This document shows, piece by piece, positions 12,800-26,446 of a DNA stretch of 64,000 bases. Made by a program: the position numbers and the translations under genes. The notes under the pieces are model-generated. The model ran no database searches and was not told where the DNA came from. It saw nothing but the letters and a program-made list of their open reading frames with translations. Source of the stretch: Bugula neritina (Eukaryota > Bryozoa > Gymnolaemata > Cheilostomatida > Bugulidae); NCBI GenBank assembly GCA_964035545.1, contig OZ037772.1, positions 4,325,538-4,389,537 of the forward strand, in the 5' to 3' direction. Every line of letters starts with the position of its first letter. Positions within the stretch are counted from its first letter, which is position 1.

Positions 12800-13138
12800 A
12801 TGGAAACAGACCTGATGTCAGTCCAGCCTGATTCAATTAATCTGGTTGAGTTAGACTCGCTGGAGACTTTGACAACTGTCCTAGGCAGCGACAGTGTGTT
12901 GATGAAAGATGATCTATTAGATCTAGAATTGGAACACATAGTTTTCGCTCAGCCCAGGCAGTTGTCAGCTATTTTGCGGGTGCCATATAAAGTAGTTGGT
13001 GATTCTCAGATTGATCAAAGTGGAGATTTGCGTGAGTTAGAGTATAAAGATTCATTTAGATCTGACCCTAATTCTACTCGTATAGATCTCACTCGATTTG
13101 CTTCCGCAGGTGTTCCACCATTTCCGGGATCGTGTTAG
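12800..13138 (+). CDS. Hypothetical ORF of gypsy copy A (between integrase tail and zinc-finger ORF)
   Basis: A 112-residue acidic open frame, rich in Asp/Leu/Ser with no recognised domain (LVELDSLETLTTVLGSDSVL, LDLELEHIVFAQPRQLSAIL). It sits where copy B has decayed sequence, just upstream of the zinc-finger ORF. It might be the N-terminal part of that accessory protein, because stops separate the two over only about 160 bp. No function can be assigned. Confidence 0.35.
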   Translation: METDLMSVQPDSINLVELDSLETLTTVLGSDSVLMKDDLLDLELEHIVFAQPRQLSAILRVPYKVVGDSQIDQSGDLRELEYKDSFRSDPNSTRIDLTRFASAGVPPFPGSC

Positions 13139-13299
13139 ACAATGACCCAATGCCAGAGTGGCAACCATCCCCTGTTCTTTGTGCTAAGACCCCTTAGCCG
13201 TGAAAAGAGAAATTCTCTACCCCCCTCATCAAACTGTTCTGCTGGATAGTCGCAACCACTAATGAAAAGAATGCGATAGCCAAAGGAGAACTAACTAAT

Positions 13300-13789
13300 A
13301 CAGCCTGTAGACTATGTCAACAACTATTTACCATTCTCAGCCGCCTAAAAGTGCATATGCCCCAGCACTTTGTCACTACCTTCTGTCCCTGTGGGGAATA
13401 TAGTTATAATAGGGATTATATGTTACAGCATCAACGAACCATGAACTGTTATGTTGGGCACCTCTTTGACGTCGATGAACCGACATTCCCAAAGTTCTTT
13501 GCCGTCATCCGCCCGTTGGTGAAAGACCTCAGCAAACTCACCCAACTATCCAATGGGTTCCCGATTCACACAAAGACCTCTTCCAAGACCCTCTGGTAAG
13601 AGTAAAGCCTTTCAGTCAACGTCTGCTTCTCACTACCTTCCAGCTCCCAGGATAATGTTACGTGGCTTGGACACAAATACCCCTGAAACGGAAACTCTCA
13701 GTTCCAGTTGCGCCCCCCCCTGTCGCGGGAATCTCGTCTAGCCAAGAGTAAGAAAAGGAGGAGAAAGTCCTCCATCTAGCCCGGCCACA
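13300..13789 (+). pseudogene. Gypsy copy A accessory zinc-finger ORF
   Basis: Starting at 13306 the frame reads as a classical C2H2 finger (CRLCQQ...LKVHMPQH, spacing C-x2-C-x12-H-x3-H). A second atypical finger follows (CPCGEYSYNRDYMLQHQRTMNC, C-x-C-x12-H-x5-C), then a segment DVDEPTFPKFFAVIRPLVKD and a stop near 13599. In a shifted frame the DNA goes on to a Lys/Arg-rich end (KSKKRRRK) stopping near 13780. The same architecture occurs in copy B at 60215-60926. The product could be a nucleic-acid-binding accessory protein; that is inference. The upstream start is unclear and the frame is broken. Confidence 0.6.
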
Positions 13790-13800
13790 TGGATTACATA

Positions 13801-14334
13801 AAAAAAACCACACGTTCCTATGGAATTTGTACTAAGTTATCTTCTCTTTGCAATTATGACAGCTGAACTAAAACGATAATTAATACGGCCAACTTTGAAT
13901 CAGTGTTCATGTGTTCTTGTAGTAGCCATGGAAAGTGCACACTCATCTGCCCCTGCCTAAGTGTTATAATAGATTGATGACAATAATATATTAAAAACAT
14001 TGTAGTGTCATAAGTCAGGAGACTACAACTCCGTAACGATGCCGCAAGTATGTGCGGCACCGCGCCACTCTCCGAGTACCATCACCGGAACTTTCCACCA
14101 GCCAATTAGATTCACCTAACTATTTTGGTTCTCTTTAAAATCTTATAGTGAGGCATGCAGCATTAGGTTACAGCATAATACAACCCGTACATGCAGTAGC
14201 GCACGTAGCACACGTATTGGCTTACAAATAAGTTTTATAAATTTAAGACGATTGGTAATTATTTTAAATAATAGCAGCTAAGAAAAAAAATTAACTTGTT
14301 ATTAGCCGAAGAGGTAGGTGCAGTAGTAGAGATA
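13801..14334. other. No gene seen
   Basis: This may contain LTR remnants of gypsy copy A. It includes a short GC-rich inverted motif (GCCGCAAGTATGTGCGGC, 14041-14058). I find no second copy in the window that would prove an LTR. Confidence 0.4.
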
Positions 14335-14660
14335 TTAAATTCCAACAATCTAACAAATCTACAAAATATTAGGAAACAGCTCTGTCTAACACTTTCAACA
14401 ATTCCTTAAAATGTTGATATATAAAACCATTGAAGTTCAAACAGTCTAACAAGCCAACAAAATAATTAGAAAAGGCTCTGTTTAACACTTTCAACAAATT
14501 CTGAAAATAGTAATATACTGAACCATTAAATTCTATTAATCTAACTAATCTGCAAAATATTAGGAAAAAGCTCTGCCCAAAACTTCCAACAATTCCTGAA
14601 ATTGTTAGTATATATAATCAATAAAATCTAGAAGTCTAACACTTTACCAAATACTTTCAA
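14335..14660. repeat. Degenerate tandem repeat, period about 97 bp, 3.4 units
   Basis: Units start near 14335, 14433 and 14528, with a partial unit from 14626. Each carries AATCTAACAAATCT..., GCTCTGTYTAACACTTTC and AACAATTCCTGAAAT in the same order. The units are well diverged, so this is old. Confidence 0.75.
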
Positions 14661-17600
14661 TAAATATGAAACACTAGTCAGCCCTTGTTGTATCCATAGT
14701 TTTCCACACTTTCAAATATGTTGGTAGGGCTCATCTAACAAAAGCTAAGAGCTTTTAACATTAAATTGCTATTCAATGAGTAATTTTTCGTCAAAATCTC
14801 TATTTCTACTGGACCCGAAGTACACTTTAGCGTAGGTTGCAACTTATAATTATTGTTTACATCGCATAACTATGTAACAAGTGACACAAATGGTAATCTC
14901 TGTGTTCCGCACACAACGTTTTATTTGATTCAGGCGGAGGAACCATTCCCATCATCTGCATAATGCGAAGGAAATTTTTCATCGAAGGAGCTGTTCGATT
15001 GAATTTCCGGCTGCACCATTGCTTCGGTGCAACTAGTTCCTTAGGGCGTATAAAAAATTCCATTTGCATAATGCAATAATGGAAACGTAGTAAATGGAAA
15101 CGTAGTGATTGTGATGACTGGATGACAAATGACTATTGCCGATTACTGATTCACAGAATCTCAAAGAAATTCCCTATCAGTTCCAACAGGCGAGCTAGAA
15201 AGATCACCCGCAAATACAAGACATGGAGGCTAGAACCCAGGCTATTCTATTAACACAAGGCTTATACATAAGTTGATCAACACCTGTTATTCTCATAACT
15301 CACTCGTATTAATAAGCAGTACTAGTGGGCATAGACGCTGCACCTGGGAACTTCAGTATCCTTCGCCTATAAGCACCCCTCTAGACGCAGCTAATTGGCA
15401 ACAGTTTTCCTATAACTATGTATATGAAGGCAATAAATGTCACTAAGTAATACAATGCAAAATATATACCAGTATGGTTGAAAAGTATGTTTAATGTATA
15501 ACCATGACACTATGTCACATGACCTTATGTCACACATCATTATACAGATTCTATAATAGAACATCCGCTCATATCGAGTTACTAATATGATGTAATTCAC
15601 TTAGACTAATTTCTTTGGTTTCTTCTGATTCGAACCTCAGTATTTCAAGTCTGCCTTATGAATGCTATTTTATTTGATTGTTCAAATCCTTTTATGTAGT
15701 GAATATATGGAATGTAAAAACGCAATAGTCAGGTCCTATCAGTTTTTATAACTAAAACAAATGAAGGTCATGTGACTCAGTAGTTAGCATTTGGCACTCA
15801 TCCAGTCTACTGTGTACAAGCGCTTTAAGCAGCTTTTGACAACATAAAGTAAGAAATATTAGTTAACTTTTTGAGCTAGGTGAGCAAATAATGGTACCAT
15901 CAACATTCATATTGATTTATTAGGGAATAATATAATAACTAAATATCTATTTATGTACAAAACCATTTCATTTAGTTAATTTTCTTCTGCAGTACTCATT
16001 TTAACTTCACTTGTGTCATCAAGAAAGAACTCTGTGTTTGTTGGTATATAAACTAGGAGTATCATTACTCAAACATAATTATTGTTTCTTCAATATGGAA
16101 CAGTGTTGGGCATTATAACATAGATCCTGGTAACTTTCAGAAACTGTTGCTATTGGTTAAACACTCATTGACTAAATAAATGTAGTTTTATATATCTAAA
16201 GATTTTTTCTAAACGATTGTTTACTATAAATTGTTGCCCAGCTACAAGTTACACCCACACCGTGTGTAGCAGCAGGTGATGGCGAGACAAGTTGAAACTC
16301 TGATACTTGTCTTCCTTGTCATAACACATTGAGTATACAGAGCAGAACACTTTGACTTGTTTAACTAAACTAGTTAAAACTAGTTTAATAAACTCTTTTT
16401 ACATGTATAGCGAGTCTGAAAAGTGTTAATGCACTGAAATTCCAAGAAGAGACTTGACAATACATTTGTTTCTAATGTAGCTTTTGCACCTTGACAAAAC
16501 TTCCCAAAATGCAGCACTTCTTGACATTTTCTGCTGTATTCATGTTTGAGTAAAATTGAAAACTCAAACTAATAATATTTTCATTTTATTTGGTGCCAAA
16601 AGTTTAGCATTATACTTTTTTCTCTAGGTTAAGCATTCACTTACATTAACAATAACAATATAGTTTATACAAGTGAAAGGTGGTCCTAATGAATAATAGA
16701 ATAGTGTATCTCCTGATGGAAGTGAAATGAAAACAATTATAGTAGCACTGCATATTCAGGATGAATATATTATTTGAATATTAGGGTAATTTACAATTAT
16801 ACAAGATATGGGTACTTAGTAAATTAAACAAATTATATAAATAGTATAGTATTAATAATAGAGTGTATAATATAATACGAGTATTTTAAGTTCAATACAC
16901 TTTCAGGTTGCATAAGCAGCTGCCTTGAGGTGCTCCAGATGACACAGAGTGTTACATAACTCACTGGTATATTCATGTTTCAATTTGCCTCTAAAGTTTC
17001 CTTTATAATTTCACGATTTTTAGTCACAAGTTCAATTTGGCCGAGTTGCATTGCATTCCGCATCGGTATTGTAGTGGGTTCATGGAATGTATAAATTGCA
17101 CTGTGTGGGTTATTGAGACTTGGCACAGGGGAGTGTATCCTTTTGTATGTGAGAGTGTTAGGGTAGTCAAGAGATGATAATTCAATAGAATATAATCGAA
17201 TGTTTATTGATACCAATTAGCAATCCAAGCAAAAAGTTACATACCTATAGCAAAAGTGTTACATCAACTAAAAGAAAACTACTACTAAAACAAAATTAAG
17301 TTAAGTTGGCACAGCTATTCAACATCGTGGTGCTGGCGCAGCAATAACTATTTATAGCTGGGCAGCACCTATTACTGGCGTATTGTCCTCTATAAAACAA
17401 ATCCAAGTTGGGTTACTAGCCAATGACATTGTCAGTGCGTGAGGTTGTAGATCCACAGAATCATTCATGTGGTGTTTTTAATCTCCAGGCTAAGCGTGTG
17501 AATGCCTGAAATCCCTTACAATATGATTTCACCAAGTTTCAGTAAGATTATAAAGGGGTACTCAGGTGAGTGTCAATAACTGAAACTCGGTGCTTTTTTG

Positions 17601-18058
17601 AACAGCTTCAAGTAACAACAGAATTGGATAGCAGTGTTTAAAAGTGTTAAAATAACGTGTTCACTGAAACACACAGTTTTGTTTCATAATTTTCGTATAT
17701 GAAACTTGATCGAATAATGAACAATGAAACTGATACAGGCTCTGTTAGACAGTTGAAGCTATGAGCTCAGCATACTGTAGCTATTTAATGCAGCTTACTA
17801 TTTGTGTACCAGAGTTATTACTAGTCGTTGTGTAACATAATTTTATATCATCTTGTGTGAGTTGTTATACTAGCCTTTGGTTAACATAACTTATCATTTC
17901 TGTCTGTGTGGTTTGTTGTTGATGTGGTTAGGATTTGGAACTTAATCTAGGTCAGTCCTTAGTTGATTTATGATAAAGAATAACTCTTGATAGATGTACT
18001 GTTAAATCTTATTATGCTAAATATATGTCTTTTAAAAGGTTAGCAACTCAAATAGCCA
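14661..18058. other. Gene-free AT-rich stretch
   Basis: No domain-bearing frame, splice pattern or clear transposon end was recognised. A 78-residue minus-strand frame at 16980-17216 has fairly normal amino acid composition (SPVPSLNNPHSAIYTFHEPT) and could be an exon, but nothing supports it. A weak tRNA-like segment lies at 15770-15810 (CTCAGTAGTTAGCATTTGG). Confidence 0.5.
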
Positions 18059-19049
18059 AAATGGCAGAATTCAGAGTTGTAAAAAAAAGCTAAACAATTT
18101 GTATCGCTGTGGGTACTGCTTGCAGTACTTCAACAAACTTGAAGACCCCAGAACTCTGCCCTGTCTGCATGTGTACTGTATGAGATGTTTGAAGACTGAC
18201 ATCGGTGGTAGGAAGGATCATATCAGATGTGCTTATTGTAGGTGAGTTACAGTACATATTGTAGGTGAGTTACAGTACATAATGTACCATCGTGACTTAC
18301 ATTTTCTTTTCTCACTCTTATTATCTAGGAGTTGTCTGATCTGTATTTTTCAAGAGCCAACATTGAATACTTTATGTGACCTTTGGTAAACAAAAGTTTT
18401 TGAGTGGGTGTAGCTCATTTGATTAGGTAGACAGAATGATTGTTTTATGTAGATTTATATTTAGTAAAATTAAGAGAAAGTCAATTTCTGGTAATCTTAG
18501 AGTATATCTTACATTATGTAATATATCCTAGATTATGTAATATATCTTATATTATGTGATTATATATGGTATATTACGTAATATATCTTATATTATGTAA
18601 TTATTTATAATTATATTTGCAGAGCACTAAGTTTTTATGTTGTTTTTATGAGTCTCTCTTTGTTGTCATTTATTTTGAAGTAAACAGTAGAGCAGCTTAG
18701 TGAATTATTCAATACTGATTGGTAGAACTTTATTACTTTCAACATAATCTGCTTAGTTTCATTTTAAAAGGAAGTCTTTCTGAGTTAAAAATATATTAGA
18801 ATTTTTTTGTATTATTATTGCATTGTTATTGAATTATTGAATATATTTCAGTTATTGTATTATACTAGAAAGTAAAAATTTGCATGTAGTTGTGTCAGCT
18901 GTATTCTTTTTGAAGGTGAACTGATGGTAACAATTCCCAGAGAAAGTTTCGGTGTGAATGACCAGGTGTATGCTATTGCTGTGTATAACAGAGACACAGT
19001 GTTTCTAGCATGTCAAGATGGACTGAAGAGATACACAATAAAATGCTAA
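18059..19049 (+). pseudogene. TRIM-like gene, copy 3: RING exon plus last propeller exon, middle missing
   Basis: 18059-18242 encodes a C3HC4 RING finger with complete ligands: C-x2-C (CGYC), 14 residues, CLH, then CMRC, and a final CAYC. It ends at a GTGAGT donor. A phase-compatible short exon may follow at 18330-18383 (SCLICIFQEPTLNTLCDLW). 18916-19049 is the last propeller exon (VYAIAVYNRDTVFLACQDGL, then TAA), closely matching 10279-10418 and 33933-34069. B-box, coiled-coil and main propeller exons are not found in between, so this looks like a deletion remnant. Its start codon is not resolved; an ATG at 18060 is in another frame. It shows that the full family protein probably began with a RING, i.e. 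was a ubiquitin-ligase-type TRIM. Confidence 0.7.
18234..18281 (+). repeat. Tandemly duplicated splice donor of the RING exon
   Basis: A unit of about 23 bp containing ATTGTAGGTGAGTTACAG occurs twice in a row, giving two identical AG|GTGAGT donors. Confidence 0.8.
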
Positions 19050-19301
19050 ACTTATCAGTTACAGTTTACTAATGATCATGCAGCTCAGTGAGGTCAATAC
19101 AGTTCATCAATACACACCCATAGTACATATCAAATATAATGTATAGTATTCCACTCACAATGTAATAATACTTCAATATAAGACTACATAATCTACAGGA
19201 CTTGCACTGCTTATATGCAGTATTTGATGTTGATTAGTAATTATTATGTAACATATTTACTCTGCTATGTTGTCAATACTCTGTTATAGTCACATTTACT
19301 C

Positions 19302-19307
19302 AATAAA
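19302..19307 (+). terminator. Poly(A) signal AATAAA of TRIM-like copy 3
   Basis: AATAAA 253 bp after the stop of the last exon, at a distance similar to copy 1. The intervening 3' UTR shares CAGTTTACTAAT and AGCTCAGTGAGG with copy 2. Confidence 0.5.
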
Positions 19308-19309
19308 GT

Positions 19310-20700
19310 TTGTTTGTAGAAATTGTTTTGTGACTGGTTTATGACTCATCTAATTACTTAGTCATCATAATTTAAATATTATTTGCTTTTTCACGGAATA
19401 ACCCTTCATCATAAGGTAGTTGCTGTATATAACTTGCTAGTTCAAATGACCTGTACAGAATAGATCAAATATTCCTGCAGATGTGCAATTCATAAGTCAT
19501 GTGTATAAAAAGATTCACTGCAGTAACTTCTCAGCAAGGTTCTCCTGTAATAGCTTAATAAAAGTCTCAAAAACTACAAGTATAAAAAAAGTTTGTGTGG
19601 AAAAATGTCCCAGTATGAGAGAATTGTGAATTGCTGGTAAAAGACAACTCCAACCCCACCATGCATAAAGTTAAGGGCATCTAATTTTCATACTAAACTC
19701 AGTACCAGCTGCAAGACAATTCCAATAATTCAATTTAAGTTCATCTTGTTTCCGAGCTTGATACAATTGCATCTTGCAGCGCCTGCTCCACAATGCCTAG
19801 CAATATGTCAACAAATATAATCCAACTTGTCACGTGACTAACATTACGGATGTAATACAGCATTGCATTGCTAAACTTGGCACACAAGTTACTCCACTGT
19901 AAGTTTCCTCTACCTTGCATCTAATTCACTAGCATCTATATTTGTTTATAAAATAATATCTCTAGTCTCAGCCAGCAATTAGCTTGCTTTATTGTTTTCC
20001 ATTCAAGATGCATAAAGAACATTGTATTAAATTACAAAACTGTGAATCACTAAGTGATTCAGTCTTCAACAAAAGTAATAATATCAATATAAATAATCAA
20101 CTGCAGCCTATTATATTCTATGGGAATATGATATACCAGAATTGTGTAAAATAATTTACATATAAAGGCCTGGAATATTGTTCATAGTGTGAAGTGAAAC
20201 ACAAATATAAAAATACATATGCTATGGCCAATACAAAGTCTACCAAATATGCTAGTAACTTAGTAACTAGTAACTAGTAACTAAATATGTACTATTAACT
20301 ATATACAAAGAATACAATACATTAACCTGCAATACGTTGCACTAATGTCAGTGACTTGTTTTGTGAAAATACAATACACATAAGTTACCTTTGGGCTTAG
20401 ATTCAATACATTTTTGGGAATATTGATATCAGCGAGCTGTGCATATAAAAAAATCTAGTCGCAAGAATTTTCTACATTCCAACTAAAATTCTTGCATTAT
20501 CTTTATAATGATCATTAGCTAGCAGGGTTACGTCACCCTGAAACTACTGTGCTATCTCACACATGTCCTTGTGTAATTTAAATAGGAGTTATGCTTCACC
20601 TAAACAAGTGCATCACATGACATAGCACTATCTGTGCCCTTTAAAACACTAGCCGAGTTACAATTAGTAGTAACAGAGACTGGATATCAGCTACCAACTC
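19310..20700. other. AT-rich intergenic stretch
   Basis: No gene or clear element seen. A short tandem of AGTAACTAGTAACT lies near 20260-20282. Confidence 0.5.
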
Positions 20701-20705
20701 TTTAG

Positions 20706-21668
20706 TCAAGCTCTCTGTCCACCATTAATTGGGGAGACTTTGTTGAATCTTTTCAGTTTCAAATGACTTCGAACTACACTAAGATATTTAGGGTGAAAGC
20801 AAGCAAACAGAGGGATATTGACAATACTATAAAGTGAGGTTAGCACAGCACCAACAGCTTCTACTGTGTCTGTTATTAAAGGAGAGACCTTCAGTATTGT
20901 ACAGATTACAAACATGACTGTAGAGATGAGCGAGGACTGATAGATGATGTATATCAAAATGATGTATTTGCTTGCTGCCATAAGGACCCTGTTATTGGCA
21001 GCATTACTGCTTACCATTTCTCTCAGCTTCCTCCACACCTTCACCAACAACACTGTGATTAGTATGGAGAGAGTGAGGACTGTCACTACATACAGACTAC
21101 CTACTAAGGAGCCAGTTAGAGTCTTCTCAGCTATCTGAACCTTTAGTGACGCCTGACACAGTGGATGTGCTATAACTAAGCTGCCAACTGCTTTCAACAA
21201 GAAAGCTAGAACATATAGAAATACAGTGAAACTCTTCAGGTTGACTATGAGGACATGTGTACTGTAGCTGTATGGTCTACATACACCTACGTACTTCTCA
21301 ACACTGGCAACCAGAAATACCATAAATCTCAACAAAGAAGCATAACCGGTCAAATTTCCTATTGCTTTAAATGTCCAGTAAGCAGCGGCGACAGGAAGTT
21401 GAAGAATTAAATGTCTAATGTTACAATTTAAGTATACTACGAGGATAATGTTGGTGGTAATGTCACTAACACTGATGTTTATCAGAACCCAGAAGTATTT
21501 GGTAGTCTTCAGCTCTTTCATATCATTCAGTATGAGCAGATGGAGAATGTTCAGAAGTATGGAGAGGCAGTTGATTCCAACGTAGATCTCATTGAATGGC
21601 TGATAGCAGAGAAGTGTCCCGTTATCACATGGCAGGATCTCCTCGTATGCTGAACTATAGTTTCCCAT
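20706..21668 (-). CDS. Class A (rhodopsin-like) GPCR, single exon
   Basis: An uninterrupted 320-residue frame from ATG at 21668 to TAG. The short extracellular N-terminus has possible N-glycosylation sites (NYS, NGT). Seven hydrophobic segments follow, roughly at residues 27-50, 60-85, 105-130, 145-170, 185-212, 230-258 and 265-290. TM1 has LLNILHLLIL and TM2 has VLINISVSDI (the Asp usual in class A). TM3 ends VASVEKYVGVCRP, where EKY stands in for DRY. TM7 has SIVNIPLFACFHP, a variant of NPxxY. A Cys before TM3 is not obvious, so the usual disulfide may be absent. The tail is short and basic (LKLKRFNK). It is probably an orphan surface receptor of a lineage-specific group; ligand and G protein cannot be inferred. 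No introns are needed and no disabling changes are seen. Confidence 0.85.
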   Translation of the reverse strand: MGNYSSAYEEILPCDNGTLLCYQPFNEIYVGINCLSILLNILHLLILNDMKELKTTKYFWVLINISVSDITTNIILVVYLNCNIRHLILQLPVAAAYWTFKAIGNLTGYASLLRFMVFLVASVEKYVGVCRPYSYSTHVLIVNLKSFTVFLYVLAFLLKAVGSLVIAHPLCQASLKVQIAEKTLTGSLVGSLYVVTVLTLSILITVLLVKVWRKLREMVSSNAANNRVLMAASKYIILIYIIYQSSLISTVMFVICTILKVSPLITDTVEAVGAVLTSLYSIVNIPLFACFHPKYLSVVRSHLKLKRFNKVSPINGGQRA

Positions 21669-21913
21669 TCTCTGCTGGATACCAACTGGGAGTCTCCTGT
21701 GTCACTAGTTGTCTATATAAGAGAATACAGTTGATAGTAACAATGGTACTGAACAGGTTTTTCAAGTTAAGACGTGAAATATGTATGAGTAATGTGTAAG
21801 TATGTCTCAAATACTGTAAACTGGATTTAGGATTTATACAGTTTTAACTAGTCAGTATACTGTACGCCATCTTAAGGTGTATAATGACTCATGTCTGTAT
21901 GATTTATAATAAT

Positions 21914-22095
21914 ATGTTCTGTATACTGTATAATATGTACTGTATACTGTATAATATGTACTGTATACTGTATAATATGTACTGTATACTGTATAATATG
22001 TACTGTATACTGTATAATATGTACTGTATACTGTATAATATGTACTGTATACTGTATAATATGTACTGTATACTGTATAATATGTACTGTATACT
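21914..22095. repeat. 21-bp minisatellite, about 8.6 units
   Basis: TACTGTATACTGTATAATATG is repeated with almost no variation. Because 21 is a multiple of 3, both strands stay open in several frames (Tyr-Thr-Val-Tyr-Ser patterns); these are not genes. Related but scrambled TATACTGTA sequence continues to about 22400. Confidence 0.95.
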
Positions 22096-22479
22096 CTGTA
22101 CCACGACATTTGCTATATAATACTGTGTTACATGTATACGGTGTTATACTACACAAAATAAACCGCTTATTATATTGTAGCATACACTGTATACTATACT
22201 TTGTATACCATATCATACTACATATTATAATATACTATAATATATACTACATACTATACAGTAAACAATATATAATATATACTGTATACTGCATGTGTAC
22301 TATAGCCTACGTTATATGCTGTACACTGTATTCTATGCACTATACACTATATACAATGTATATGATAATATATACTATACACTGTATACTGTATAGAGTG
22401 TATAGTATACATGCACACAAGTATACTGATATTTATATTCTTACCGTTTCCCCAGACTTTCCACTTTACTCTAGCTAAT

Positions 22480-22914
22480 AGAATATCTGTAACATTGAGA
22501 GAGACAAGCAAGGCCACTCTACTGTGTCTATTTAATGCCTTTGCTTTCCTGAATACAAGCTACTTGTAGCATTTAATATTCATTCTTTTTTTGCAAATAT
22601 ACTTAAATAGATTATTATTACCAACACATGGGTTGGCTGTAATGCTGTTAGCATAGTGTATAGTCATGTTGGAGGTTAAATGAGACACCAGGAACAGGAT
22701 GTGATAATCCATTGTGTAGTCTGTGTTACATGATTTATTTGATTTTAATATAGAGTAAAGAGTATGGATTGTAGCACTGACTTATTATATATACTATATT
22801 ATATGTAACAGTAACTTAGTATATATAGTAGTACTATATACTATATATATACTATATTATTATATGTAACACTGCCTTAGTATAATATATAATATATTAT
22901 ATGTAACACTGCCC

Positions 22915-22916
<2 letters not shown>
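22480..22916. other. AT-rich stretch with short internal repeats
   Basis: TATATGTAACAGTAAC/TGTAACACTGCC-like motifs recur at about 22800, 22865 and 22905, and again on the far side of the next element (about 24470, 24520, 24565). They are probably part of the repeat into which that element inserted. Confidence 0.55.

Positions 22917-22977
<61 letters not shown>
22917..22977. repeat. (TA)n, left flank of inserted element
   Basis: About 60 bp of alternating TA interrupted at 22978 by the TIR element; it resumes at 24297. Confidence 0.9.
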
Positions 22978-24419
<1,442 letters not shown>

Positions 24420-26446
24420 CACAGCTGCTTCATCCCTGTTATATATACTAATAATATATATTATAATGAATGTAACAGTGACTTGGTACATATACTAATA
24501 CTATATATTATATTATATGTAACAGGAATTTAGTACATATACTAATTATATATTATATTATATGTAACAAGAATCTAGTATGTATGTATTATATATAATA
24601 TGGTTTATATGGCACCTTATATCATCATATATTATATTGTTTTATTATATTGCACAATAATCTGACAATAAATGTTGTTATAATATTGTATGTCATTTTG
24701 TTTGTTTATTTTGATTTTATATTTTATCAGAATAAGCTTTTATAGTAGTTTAATACAGTAGTTTATACTCCATTTGCATTATACTATGTTAATGCAATCT
24801 AACACTAATGCATGAACAATTCGAATAGAATTTCTAGCTCACTAAAATATATTTGGAGTTGTTTCTCTTGGTGAATTTTTTTATCTGTTAACTAACATCT
24901 ATGTTCATGTAACCAGTTATTAATGCAGAAAATTCTTTAAAATAATTTAGAATTATATTTTCCATTATGTAAAATGTTTACTTTAAACAAAAAAGTAACA
25001 ATTTGTACTAAATGTAATTAAACACTTTTATATTTGAAAATTGTTTAGTATATATCCAAAGACTGGTCAACCTAGCAGCAGTGGTAAAAATAGTACAAAT
25101 GTCCCAAACTTACATCGTCTATTAGGTTTTTGGATGCGGCTTCAACTGTAATGACAGCCGTAATAACGTCTTCGAGAATTCACATGGTATCAAACTAGTA
25201 TCATGTCATTACTGTTTCTAAATGCTCCAACTTGCAGGTATAGTTTTCAATCTACCCTGTAATCAGTCAGTGTATCAATGTTCATTAGCAGCTACTACAT
25301 AAATAATTTGAGCCTTTAGCGCAACATTTAGCAAACACCTCAGTTACAGCTGATGAGTTTCTTATTGTTAACTCAGCTTCAGGATAATAAATAATTAAAA
25401 CTGTAAAAGTTTCCATGAAGCAGATTTTAAATTCACTATTAAAGCATCTAAAAAGACTCTTCGCAAACAATTATGTTATTAAATCTATCAATCAGTATAT
25501 AACTTTCATCTAAGGATAATAACTCAACATTTGTGTTAACGTTCAATGCAAAATATAATTATATAGTACTATGACTAATATTTTGTTATATTGTTTTATT
25601 ATATAATTGTACAACAATGTGATTACAAAAATTGTCATAATTACATTATGGTGAGTGATATGTAACTGCTAGCATGGCCCTCTGGCAGCACATCATGTTA
25701 GTGCAAATACAAATTGTAACCCGAGTACTGAAAATGTATTCATAAACTACTTTTACCTATTGGTTAAAGTTTCTATTTTTGTCACCATGAAATGTTCATT
25801 TTAAAGTCTAAATTTATGTCTACTATATTTCAACACATCTATGTATAAAACTGTGTGGCATATACATTAGGATTTGGATCATGCCATACAAAATGGTTTC
25901 ACTCATACTGAAATTGTCTGAGGCTTTACCTGGTAACTTGAGTTTTTGAACATGGCTACTTCAATGAAACCCGTAATAAAGTAATAATATAATCTGCTAT
26001 GTATTATTTAATTTATATTATGTACACTGCACTGTTCACAAATTAAAATTTATTATAATAGAGTAATTTGTCACCAAACATCGTATATAACTGTATTAAT
26101 CAGGTCTGCATATATAACAGTTTTCGGATGTCATATGCAGTAGAAAAGGCCACTGAAACATGGGCAAATAGCCGCAGGTGGCCCTGGGGTGCCTAGTTAC
26201 CAACTCCTGTAGTAGGGTATGTAGAATTAGGTTATTTATATTCAACTGAAATTTATGTTGTGGTATTCATGAATGCTTTCATAGAAAGTAATTGTATATT
26301 AAACTATATTACTTATAAATTGCCAACTTATGTATATTATATATAAGACGAGTGTACAGCTACCTGAGATATTAAAATATTGCTATAATATTATATTATA
26401 TTTTGTACAGTATGTTGTGTATATTTCAACATAGTTATCCAACTTA

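Larger units (their letters stand above)
10933..13800 (+). mobile_element. Gypsy copy A: 5'-truncated Ty3/gypsy retrotransposon
   Basis: In order: reverse transcriptase and RNase H remnants, the RNase H-integrase linker, an integrase tail without core, a 112-residue ORF, and a zinc-finger ORF. Gag, protease and 5' LTR are missing; the CA-repeat abuts the reverse transcriptase. GC content is visibly higher than in the flanks. No matching LTR pair was found, and the right edge near 13.8 kb is approximate. The same order of linker, tail and zinc-finger ORF recurs in copy B at 56-62 kb. Confidence 0.8.

Noticed and set aside
16980-17216. 78-residue minus frame with protein-like composition
   Set aside because: No homologue recognised, no convincing splice sites, and isolated in gene-free DNA.
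21914-22095. CRISPR-like regular spacing
   Set aside because: Units are contiguous with no unique spacers; this is a eukaryotic minisatellite.
21852-22216. Open frames on both strands over the 21-bp array
   Set aside because: The repeat period is a multiple of three, so frames stay open without selection.
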